A stretch of 64,000 nt of DNA from Anarhynchus alexandrinus (Eukaryota > Chordata > Aves > Charadriiformes > Charadriidae). Made by a program: the position numbers and the translations under genes. A model generated the notes under the pieces. That model was not told where the DNA came from. It made no database searches and saw only the letters and a list, made by a program, of their open reading frames with translations. This document shows positions 40,927 to 53,089 of the stretch, piece after piece (the first letter of the stretch is position 1; every line of letters begins with the position of its first letter). The DNA lies in NCBI GenBank assembly GCA_008711295.1, contig VUYV01000216.1, positions 553,802-617,801 of the forward strand. Reading direction: 5' to 3'.

Positions 40927-43900
40927 TCAAAGGGCCAGAGGAGAGGCGGTGAGTCAGCACCAGGTCACACCACAACGGGCACAGCATCTGTGATTACACT
41001 GCTCAGCCCAAAAAGTGCTAGCAGTCAAGGCACACCACAAAGGACTCACCTGACGCACGCTGCCAACTGAAATAAAACACCACGGCAGAACCACGGGAGA
41101 ACACCCTCACACCTACCCTTTCCGTCGGGTCCCATTCCCTCCCACCCCCCCGGCCTTGAAAATATCAATGCCCTTTCAAAGGCTGCCAGCAATCGAACAG
41201 CGAAATATAGCTGATGTATGCTTTCAGCGTCTGAGGCAAGGCATAAGGAAGGGGTGATACCTCAGGAATGTATCCACAAACAGAAAACTCCCTTACATCA
41301 TCCGAAACACTATACCAGAAGAGATCTCACCCATTCTTGTCTAATTAGGCGGTTAAAAATACAGTCACCTTGTATGTACCTGCCCCGGGTCTAACACAAT
41401 GAGGCCCTACACCGGAATAGGTCACACTAACAAATTACAAACACGCCAATGTTTTTAAGTATACATCCACTCACATGTACATTCACGCTATTGTTTTGCT
41501 GCAATCAGGATTAAACAAAATAGCGACAGTTACCAAGGAAATAGGGAATCACAAAGCACATCAGTGCTTCTTTTTCCCTTTTCTTTATGTAAGCTATATT
41601 TTATTTTAATAAAGCGTAATTTCCTTGGTTACACATAAAAATATTTTCGTATGCGATTTTTAATCTAGACAATGTTCTCTTTATTGCCTTCCTAAAGAAA
41701 CACCCTATTATATCCCAGCTGACTGCTGCGAGCCACCCGAATATAATTTGGCTGCAAACCTAGTAGCTTGTTTTAATTTGAACTGAGCATGCTGTGAAGG
41801 ACAGGACTGGGGCTCTGGATGGATCAAAGCCGGGCCTTCATGTCACTGGATCACTTCAGCTTGTGCCCAGGACTTAATTAAAGGAAGGAAAACATAAACA
41901 CAATCAACCTGCCGGACCCATGAGGTGCTAACTGCCAAGACCTCACTTTTCCATAGAAATTCGAGGAACTGCCCAAGCATCGACATACCCCAAAACCAAC
42001 AGAGAACCTGCTCTCCCGCTGAGACAGCCGTACAGAGTGTCCCAAACCATGGGGAGAAAACCAACGGCCTCTCCCAGTGTTAAACACAGAAGGCTCAATT
42101 CATCCCCAGACGGAGCTGGTCCAACACTGCAAGGCCAGCACTGGTGGGTGTGGGCTTGAATTCAAGCTGCCTACCACTCGCTCCCATCTTTAGCCCTACT
42201 TTAAGCGGCTCCAGCTCCCCCACCCCAGTTTGGGTGGATGTACATCAGGTGTGAGTGGCTTCCAAAGATGTACCCTTTCCCGAATGTAAAGCCACTCCCC
42301 CAAGGAAAACTTGGTTCAAATCCTCCTCTCCCACAGCAGATCACTGCAGTATGTGGTAGCCTCACAACTGGCCGTATCTTATAGCTTAAAACTGGTGATG
42401 CAAAAAAGGGCTGTGGAAATGGATGTGTGTGTCTGCGAGGAACAGGGGAGGAAGAAAAAAAAGACATAAAACTTCGGATGATGCATTTCTGTCACTACAA
42501 CATTCATGTTTTACCATGGAAGACACAAGCTCTTAGTCAATAACCTGGTTTTCCTGGCCAGGATGACTAAAATTGTTCTTCCTCCTTTCTGGAATCCTAA
42601 TAGTTACCGTGTATAATCAAGACACACAGACTCCTGTTCAGTCAATGACAATATTCAGCTCCTTCCTGACCCACAGGTCAAGTCTGCATGCATCCCAGAC
42701 TAAAGCAAGTCAGGAGCCTACTTCTCCTCAAGGAGCGGGCTGCCACTTAACCCCTGCCTCTCACACAAACAAAACGTCTTTCTTGGGTTTTAATATCATT
42801 ATTTATTTCTGGGACGGAGCACAGAGCTGTGTCAGGACTCTAAGAGATGCTACACACGCTGCCACAGCTGCGTAGCTCCTTCAAATCCACCTGTACTTTT
42901 CCCGTGCTCTGCACGTTAAGGACATCAGGACCTCAGCGAGGACAGGACTACTGTCATCCCACGGCCTATGGCTCAGTCCAAAATGTTTCCATCCAGTGTG
43001 CCCATCCCAGCACATACACTAGCAGCCCTTGGCGCTGTGCGTGGCTCCATGCTCAAGCATGCAGTTCTCTTCTTCCAGTACTCTGCAACACTTTCTCTCT
43101 CTCCACAAAAACACACACATACATATTCAGTCTGGGTTTCAGCTGATTAGACGAAATGAAAGCTATGAGCATTAAATTCCCTTTCATCCCCGCAAAAACA
43201 CTGAAGATGATATGAAAACAGGAGTTGCCAATATCAGAAAAAAAGATACTTTGTATAATCCAGTATACTGCCTCTGGCTCTTCACCAAGTCTCTTAGGAA
43301 AAAGATCCTTTTCACCTAATGGCTCAGAGAATTTTCTAACAATAAAACATCAAGTTTGCAGAACAACAGGATGCCTTTTTTTTCTGAAAAATCTGTTTTG
43401 CCAGTATGTCGGTACTGTGTGTGCATGACTAAACCCCATCTCTCTTACAAGATACCTCTTTAACATATCTAATTCAGTCATCTTCTGGCATCCGGGTTTT
43501 TATGATGTCATGAGTGTGTTCATGTAGCAAACGATAACGTCACCAATTCTGAAGGGAGGAACTGATGGATGATTTGACAAGAGACAGAGTTGCCTTTCAT
43601 ATACATTTTAGCCATCAGTAGAGCAACACAAAAAAGAGCACACCCCTCCAGCGGATGTGTTTTCTCCCTCAGTGCTTGTGGAAATGATAACTAATTAAAC
43701 ACACTACAACACGGAAAAGAGACTTTTGTTGGTACTTATTTTCAGTTACTGATGGCTTCGTTTTTTCCGCTGCGGGTGACAGCAGTGCTCAGCACCTCCA
43801 AACCTCAGATTTGGTTTTTTGAGGTAACCAGAATAGATGGGAGCAGGGGTGTTCTGTCACATAAGTAGGAAGAGAACAGGTGTCAAATACAAAAGAGAAG

Positions 43901-46900
43901 AGAACAAAGCGGAACAAGACAGTGTGATTTATGAATGACAAGTATGCAAACTGTTATTACAGAAGTTAAAAGCAACGATCTCTTTTGATGCCATGTCATT
44001 CCCCAAGGCGCAGCCCCCTTGCTGAAGTAGGCTGTTAATCCAGTCAATGCAGAAACTTATCCTGAATTTAATTCCGCTGCCTGAGTAATGGTGACTGGTG
44101 CCCTGGGGAAAACGCGGTGCTCGCAACAAGGCTGGCAGATGAGGCACCACACACTTATGTGCCAGAGACCTGCACCCCTCCGGCGAGGGGACAGAGGGAC
44201 AGCAGGATACCCAATGGGCATTTCAAAGTGCACAAGATGCCTCTCTTCAGGGTCATATTAAATCATGCCCTCATGGCTCCATTTTTCAACTCTCTGGAGA
44301 GACGTTTCTAGAGTAGATGTTTGTTTTTGTGTACATATTGAGGATGTGTATTTACTAGCTATAGTCACAATGATTCTTGAACAGGCACCTGCTCTATTTA
44401 TTCAATTAAATCAGGCACTTCCCTCCAACTGTTATCAATAAATGTATATGGATGGTTGTGCATATACTGAGAAAAAGCCTGGGCATCAGTTTTTCCTTAT
44501 GATAACAGAAATCATTTAATTGGCAACAATACTGCCATGAAGGATGGGGTAAGTGTGCCCTTGTGGAGATGACAACTATGGAAAATTACAACATTGTGTA
44601 AATGTTTTTTCTTGCATACCAGCCCCCTGGAACAAAGTAGGCATGAAATGCCCGTTTCTTTTTTTAGTTTTCTACTCAAGAAGGTATTTTTGTTATATGT
44701 TGTATGTATGTTTGCAAATTGACTAGCAAGAGAAGGTCCTTCTGTAAAGATGAGAACACAGTGAATGAAATCCTGACTCACAGCGACTGCGGATGCTGAG
44801 GAGGTGGAGCACACCCAAAGTCAGCCAGTTTTTCGTCAGAGCTCCTTAGTCCTCTGGATGTAATTTGCAGAGCAGTGAGGCACACGGCTCCTGCCAGCCG
44901 TGCTGGGTCTACACGTCCAGTGCCGCTAACACACTGGCCAGCCTGCCACCAGACCGAGCCGTCCCCACGACCGGCTGAGGAAGCGCGTGATCCGAGGCGG
45001 CTGGAATTCAGAGCAACGTACCTTTTAGCATCTTTTCTGTCATCCTGCTCCCCAGTGAGAGACAGATGTGTTGTCTCTAATTATTCGCTGATTAGTATCG
45101 GGAGATACATTAACATAATTGGCACATTTGTTCTAATTAACAGAGGGAACCTGCCACATGCCACCCAACATGAAAAGCGAGACCATCAGCAAGAACAGAA
45201 GACCCGCAATCACTGCCCCGGCTGTACCTCCGAGCTGCAGCCAGAGCTGCGCTGCTGCAGGACGCTTCCGGCAGCAGCCTGAAATAAGGCAGCACACGCG
45301 GAGACCAAGACTTGCAAAGCCAGGCTGGGCTGCGCAGACTGAATGAACACAGGGAACATAAATCACACAAGCGATTACATATGCAGGAAAACCTATTACG
45401 GAAGCTAATTGCTGACACAAATTTAGCCATACCAAGTTACTAGCACTACTAGACACTTAACTCTCTTGGCACACTCGCGTATGCGTGACTGTTTTAGAAA
45501 CTGGTAGAGCAGAAGCACATCTGCCCCGAAAGAAACCCAAGGATGGAAAAGGGATACGAGCTCATCTAATTCTCCCCTCCTGATCATATGAATCATTCCT
45601 TACACCTCTCGCAATCTCAAGAGGAAAGTCAACGGGGTGCGAGTTCTGGATCCTCTTCTCTCATTGCCTCCTTCGCACAACCTGCCCTAGAGTCATCTTC
45701 GGAGCAGAGAGCACCTGCGAAAGCCAGCAAGTCTTTCACTCCCCTAGACACAGGCAAAGCTCTCCGGTGCCCGAGTGCAATTCTCCAGAAGAAACAAGCT
45801 GCAAACGGATGGGAGCAGCGAGAGATTTGCCTTGATAAAAGGCAATTTAGGGTTCTGGGAGGCGAGACCATTGCACCCCTGCCTTCCTCATGCCTGGCTG
45901 ACGTGGCAGGAACACTTTCCATCTGATGTCCCAACCACACTGGTGTTGCAGCTGGTGTTCTCTGCAGCCCTACCGACCGGTCACAGCGGCATCACTTGCC
46001 TTGCCGCAGTCCCTGCTGAGCTCACATCGCCTCCGACAGCCACAGGGAAATCACAGCTCCCCTTCTTCACTCCAATTGTAACAACAGACACGCATCCCAT
46101 ACCATATTTATTGTAAGGGCACACATACACGTGCCAGTAAGAATAAAACATTTGTGAAGCTAACTACTGACTTGGACGCAGTACAAGAGGCCCAAGTGAG
46201 ACTGAGAAAACTTCAGCAGCTTTCATATGGGCTATTGAGCCAGCAGTTATTTCAGGTACCTTGAGACTTGAGTGCCTCTTTTAAGAATGTTATTTGGATT
46301 TTGGATTTGTTTTCAAATGTACATTTTCATTCCAGCAACTGCCCGCTGAAGAGGATGCTGTTCTCTGCACACTAATTGCTGGAAATAGATTTTGTACCTG
46401 TTTAAGTTTAAAAAAAAAAAGAGGAAAAAAGAGTGGTCTGCAAAGAGGATGAAATTACAGCTACGAGAGACTGCAAAACACATATTGAGAACGAGACAGC
46501 AAATGCAAACCACCGTGACATTTTGTTCAGTTGTTGCTACTGTGCTTCTGCTGCCAATAAGGGGAATTTGTGTTCCTGCTGTGGAAACACTCCCTTAATT
46601 GCACATATATCCAGCTTTCTGCTCGAGTACTAAAATCTTCACAGGGTGTACCTACAGCTGCTGGATGTCTCCGGCCCTATTACAGCTTCGCTTTATGCAC
46701 AGCAGGGAAGTGAAGCCTCACAGAAGAAACTTCAAAGGCCGAGGTGGACTGCATGGCTCAGATAGTAGCAGATGGAGAACTCTGTTTCATAGAACCTCAA
46801 ATTCAAATACAGATTACAGCATCATTAACCAAAAACCACAGTGGCTGCTGTGTGGCCAGCAGGAATTGCTGGGCTCCCTTTCCCGCTTGAAACAGGTGTT

Positions 46901-47227
46901 CAGAATGGAGGTCCCATGTGTTGGTTGATGTTTTCGTCACCACATGGGCATGTGGACTCCCCCATCCCCAAACCAACTGGGAAGTGTCTGTTTAGAAACA
47001 GCTTTAAATGGGTTGGTTACCAATGTGACGTCTGCAGCTCTCTGGATGGATGGATAGATAGAGAAATAGATGGCCTCTTTCTTCTTTCTTCACAGCACAG
47101 AGCTTTATGTTTTTCAGGATCATTAAGTTCAATAAGGGAACAGGATGTTGGGTGGTGGCTGCAGTCCCTGAGGACGGCCCCTTTCCTGTTCTCCCTGAAA
47201 CCAGCATCGTGCCTGTTGTACAGACAA

Positions 47228-47399
47228 TTCCTCCTACCAGTTTTCAAGTATGCGGGATTTGGGTGTGCTGATCGACGAGAAGCTCAACATGAGCCAGCAA
47301 TGTGCGATCGCAGCCCAGAAGGCCAACCGCATCCTGGGCTGCCTCAAAAGAAGTGTGGCCAGCAGNTTCCTCCTACCAGTTTTCAAGTATGCGGGATTT
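47228..47399 (+). mobile_element. Broken CR1 LINE fragment between 33-bp direct repeats
   Basis: Bases 47261-47365 match the plus sense of CR1 ORF2 ([20 protein letters not shown] in translation). By eye they differ at one position from the copy in the opposite orientation at 61821-61927. The fragment lacks the 3' end that a 5'-truncated CR1 insertion should keep, and stops at an N. Immediately after the N, 33 bases (47367-47399) repeat exactly the 33 bases before the CR1 (47228-47260), then continue as different sequence. The pattern suits an assembly join better than a target-site duplication, because CR1 normally makes very short duplications or none. Confidence 0.85.
47366..47366. other. 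Ambiguous base N, probable assembly join
   Basis: The only N I noticed in the window. It lies exactly where CR1 sequence breaks off and a second copy of the 33-base left flank begins, so it probably marks a collapsed gap rather than one uncertain base. Confidence 0.8.
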
Positions 47400-50300
47400 T
47401 GTCCAGGTTACACTTTTCAGTAAAAGAAAAGCATCAATTCTAGAAGCACATGGAAATTCCTGAGCAAAATCCAAGAAAACCTGACCAGACGACTTTTAAG
47501 TGACAGCTGGTGTGCACTCTGGAGACTGCATTTTGGAAACACCTCCCTTAAAACATGGGACCGTCTTAATTCTTCACGCCTAAGGTGAGCACTGCATCTG
47601 AAGAAGTTACTGCCGGAAGAAGTGACCAAGGCAAACGCTATCGCTGGGTGACTGAGGGTGCTGGTAAGAACCAGGGGCTCTGCAAACCCCTGCTGGAGGT
47701 ATCTCTTGCACTTCAGGTGTCACAAGGCCTGGTGGCTATAGGCAACAAGAATCAGTTGGTGTCAAAGTAGGACCTGACAGACTCATCTTGTAGGCTTACA
47801 GAATAGCATCTCCAGGATGAGGAGCTATCTTCTCTAAGGGGGAAGATGGAAGGTACGCTCATCTACCTCATCAAAAAATGCAGCAAAAAGCTGTCCCCCA
47901 CACTGCCTATCTTCCAAAAATATGTGTAAGGTAAAATGCTGCTTTTTCTGAGTATAGCATGAAGAGGAGAGGTAGTTTGTGTTAGCAAAACCAGCACCCT
48001 AGAGCCATCTTTGCCGCAAAAAGCAAGCTGTAGAGAGAATAAGCTAGCAGGGTTCAGGTCACTGGTCTTGTAGAAAACCTCCCATTACAACATTTTATGG
48101 AGGAACAAGAAACCTGACCATTCTCCAGTCCCACAGATCACCCTTGCCTGTGCCAATCATACAGCAACTTAGGAGTGTGCTCTGCCCTCACTTGCATCAG
48201 CATCAACAGAACTACTCCAGAAAGGAAAAGTATAGGGGTAGATCCCATAGAAAATTCAGGTTTCAAAAAAGCTCAGTCCTGCAAGAAGAGCTGTGCAGGG
48301 GTTTCTGCACTGTGGAAATAAACTGGTAGGAAATGTAAAAATAAGGCCACCTAACAAGCTAGTAGTCAGCATATTTCCCAGGGAAGCATGAGATCCAAAC
48401 ACAAGGCTGCATTCAAGCAGGGGTTTGTAACCTACCTCTTTTACTTCTCAAAAGAGTTCCCTAACCATCCACCACTAGATTGAGGTGTAAAAAGTATGTA
48501 AAAAGGAAGGGAAATGTATGGGACCAGACACTGACAATCACAGGGAGCTTTATAGCTTTGGAGAAGGACAGGCGGGCATTGCCAGACCTTACTCAATGGC
48601 TCTCCAGGGCAAAAGGAATGAGTGGTCCTCATTCTTTTAGGCTGTGCTCCTTCTGCACACAAACCTGCCTCCGCCTGCCCGCTCTTCCTCCCGCTGACAG
48701 TCAAAGGCAGTTCTACTGTATGTTGCAAGGCACTGCAAAGGACAGTGTCACTTCCCAGCTAATTAGTATTTGTGGCCACAAACTCCTCTACTCCCCTGTC
48801 TTAGAACTCACTTTTCTGCCGGGAATACAAACCACTGCCTCAGCAACACACACCTGCATGGAAATGCATACACATGAACTCCCAATTAAGGGATAATTGC
48901 TGCAAAACATAAGTGGCTCTCATGAAACAAAGCAAACAGCAGTCGTATTAATAATCAATTAGATGGAGCAGCCACCTGATGCTGCCTATTTGGAGAAGCC
49001 CCCAGCTTCCACCAGCTTTTGCCTGTGCAGGAGCAGCTGAATAAAGTCTGTGTCACAGTCATCTTGACTCGGCAAAACACCCTCTTCTGCCTCTTGACTC
49101 AGGGCTGCTTTTCCCCTTGCTCTAGTTCCTAATTAAAGCCATGAACATGGATAAATATCCCATCCAGTTTTAAACCCAACTGGGTCACCAAACTGTATGT
49201 TGCACCCTGTTTTGCAATTAAACTACTCTGTGAAACACCTCAATTATAATTAAAGAAACAACTATCTCCCTGTTAAAGGCGCAGCAAATCACACATTTCA
49301 ATGCAAAAGTTCATCTGGCAGCTTACGGTATATTAAGCAATCCTACATCTCATTGATGTTTTGATCTATAACCTATCACAACGAGCTAATTTGATGTGAC
49401 TCGGTGTCTCTAGCTATATTTTATCATGTGCTATACGATGCCGGCATCTTTCAAAGAGCAAATTAACTGAGCTAAGGGGTTAATTGCCAATAACTCTGCC
49501 ATCACTGTTGGAGCGTCGCAGAACGGGACCCTTCCTGCCTTCTCAGGTTAGGCTTGAAAAAATGCACACACAGAAGAGAGGGGAATTGAAATGGATGTTT
49601 CTGATGACACCAGGGAGCTGCACCTGTCTGATCTCGGCTGAACACCGGCAGCTCCTGCTGGCTCCAGCAGGTCAGACTGCTTATCTCACCGCCTTATCCT
49701 ATCCCTCCCCACTGAGGAAAAGCAGAAGGCAGGGAAGCGTGGAGGTAAGGCAGGGTGTTGTTTGGTTTTATGTCCATTCCTTTTTTCTTTTCCACAGCAG
49801 GAACATGTGAGTTTGCCTCTTCACCCCTCAGCTATGTATGGAAACCTCAGCGTAACAGCACCTGTGCTGGGCCTTCTGCTGCTTGCTTGGGCCACGTACA
49901 GGAAAAGACAAAGCACTTACCTGGGTGTTTCAGAGCCTGTAGGTAGGTTCAGCTTGATATTGGCTATAAAACAGATTGGGGAGGCATGCCATGGTGCAGC
50001 TGGCATGGACGCTGGTCGGGGCTGGTGGGCAAAGGCATATGGCCACAGAGAAGCTGATCTGGTTCTCCCAGTGACCAAGCAAACCCTCAGTTCCTTCCTT
50101 GGTCCCAAGTGAACAAGCAAGACGTACTTGGATTTGACCTCAGGCCACGAGACTGGTGTATTTTAACACACTATCTTCTATTTGGATCTTGGGCTTTTTT
50201 TTAGTGGCTGTGATCTGAGCCTACTCTAATGCTTGACATGTCCTCGCGGATCCGAGGGACTGGTAAGTGCTGCTTTAAAAGCTTTGCCTGCCCATCTCTG

Positions 50301-52897
50301 TCTTTGTCCTTCTTGCCCTCTGGAGCAGCTGTACGCTTCTATGTGGCTCAGCTTTTCAATCATAGTAAGATCTACACTAGCATTGATCCATAAGAGCTTG
50401 ACACAGTTAATTGCAACTAAATAGGCTGGGAATTATAAGACTAAATTCCCCAGCTACTGAAAAGAGGACAGAATGTATCCCTGAGCATGGTTGTTCGCAC
50501 CACTTTGAGATACCAAGAAAAAAAAAATAATGAAGGGGGAGAATAAAATCAAAGAGAAAAAGCAAGGGGAAGGCTCCGTGACTCTGCACTCCAGCATTAC
50601 ATTACACTGAATGTGTACAGTTTCACAGTGTAAGCTTTTCTTCCTCTGTTTTGGCATTAAAGCCAGTGACTATTTCAGAAGGCAATAAGTGGGGAAAACA
50701 AAACCAAAACCAAACACAGTGCCCAGAGTGGGAAGAGTCTGAGGTACGTGCTCACCAAAGCGTTTGGAAATGCTGCTCACAGCTGCAGCACGTGCGTTAC
50801 CCTATGCCACTTTCAACACGATGGAAAAAAGCCTCAGCCTTCTGCCTGCCTTCTCCCAAGTTCTTTCTTACTTAGTTACCTGCACCATTATATCAGAAAG
50901 TTCTCTGAACAAATAAACGAAGTCTTAAACAAAGAACCCATTCATCTCTAAATTAAAATAATCATGTAATCCTTCAACCCACCAAGTTACCTTTTATCTT
51001 TCCATTTTTTTAAAATTTATCTTACCAGCTCCATCAAGTGGCTGTAATAAAGTGTCACATTAAGGTATTCATATTCATTAGTGTTCAGGTCTTTGTTCTT
51101 TTAATAGTGTTGGAAAGAATCTACAAAGAGGCTGTATTAGGCGGCTGTCCAATCTGGGTGTTTGATCTCCTTCTGACTTCAAAAGTCAGGAGAGGAAAAA
51201 AACCAACATTGAGAATGGTTCTTTTGAATGTCAGATGGGGAGTATACGATTTCTGAGCCTGCCAAGTGTTAATTGGTGTCTGCCCTGACCACGGTACAAA
51301 TAAGATTCAGAGCCAGTTAATGTAGAGTCATGAATCTCGGCTATTGACAGAGTGAGCCAGGATACTAGAAGGCAGGAAAAAGTGCAATTATTATGAGAGC
51401 AGCTCACAGAGGATCTTTTCAGAGATCACTTCCACGCGTCATGTTAAATCATGCTGTTTGGGTCCCAGCCGCCCGACGGGGCATTACAGACCCTTCCCAG
51501 GGAATAACCAGACTGGCTGCTGAAATTTCAGAGGCGCTTGTAACATCGCATTCAGACAAACTACCCATCATCATCAATCTCCGTTTCTAGCAAAGGTAAT
51601 GTTTTAAGTTCCCCAGTACTACCCTGCACCTCCAGAACAACATATCCCGTTGCAAAGACTCTGGTCACGGCACAGCGGCAAGTTGATTTGATGCAAAGAA
51701 GCATCAGAAAGGAAAATAAAAAATTGCGGCTAAGTTGCTGAGGAAAGCCAACGGATTAGTATTACAGTTGTCAGCAAGCTGGCTTGGCAGACCTAAATGC
51801 TCTTTACAGTTTTGGGGATCTTAACAGGGAAAGAAAACAGCCTACGGAAAAAGAAAATGGGAAAAATCTTCTATGCTAATTACTCCTTCTGATGTTTGTG
51901 GACACGTTTCTGCAATTCTGATTAAATCTAAACTTGGGTTAGATGGGGTGGTAACACTTTAAGCTTCATCTCCTGAGAAATCAGTCATCAGCGCTGACTG
52001 ACAACCACTTTGCTACTTAGCCATGACAGTCTAACTTATCCTAATGCAAATTGGCAACAGTTTCTTCTGTGCGTGGCAGAGGAAAACCGAGGAGAATTCA
52101 GATAGGGGAATTACCGTCATTAACAATCAATTTTTCTCTTAAGAGGCGCAGCGGATTTAGGATTTCAGAGGCCCCCCTGTGACTCAGAAACCACCCCCCC
52201 CCCCATGAGCAACGCGTCTGAAGCTGGAGCCACCACCGCACTTAGGCAAACTCTTGTTCACAGGGACACCCGCCGCTGTCGGTGGGCACAGATTTTGCTG
52301 AAGGGTGGGCTCGCTCCTGCCAGGTGGAGGGCAGGCGACCCACTCCGGGGTTACTTAAATACCAGCAAGAAAACCAGACAGGCGCCTGAAGATGGGTCGT
52401 TAGGCAGACACATACCCTACTTGCCCCCACCTCACGCTGCTTCACCTGGGAGCCTGTGCTGGACCAGGGCTCACCCTCTTGCGCCAGGCTGGCCGGCTGG
52501 GGCACACATAAGCATGTCCACAAACGTGAGGGAAATATAATCAGGCAAACTAAAAATTAAAATGTCTTTATACTATGCTTGAAAGATGCCTCTCAGAATA
52601 AGTGAAATGTTGGGTTGTTTTTTTTTAAAGGAGAAGGAAAGACAGTAGGCTGGTATTAATATGCTCCACCAGCTACGTGTCCTTTGGATGCCAGGTATAA
52701 CTGTGATTTTTGAAAGGGAAGAACAAATTGAAACCAAACTGCCTGCAGTTCTGCCCAGCAAGGCACCATAATCCGAAGCCATTAATCAGTTCCCAATCAA
52801 TCTTGTCTACCAGCAGCAGTCAGTCAGCTCTCCATTACCACCCATTCATCATGCCGTGCCCTAGCTCACCGCACCATTAGCCACCGATCGGGCCTTA

Positions 52898-53089
<192 letters not shown>

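Noticed and set aside
47228..47399. Reading the 33-base direct repeats as a target-site duplication of a complete CR1 insertion
   Set aside because: The CR1 lacks its 3' end, CR1 duplications are normally very short, and an N sits at the break; an assembly join explains all three.
46841..47443. 200-codon plus-strand open frame
   Set aside because: It crosses the N, reads CR1 in a non-coding frame, and includes the duplicated flank; the frame is an artefact.
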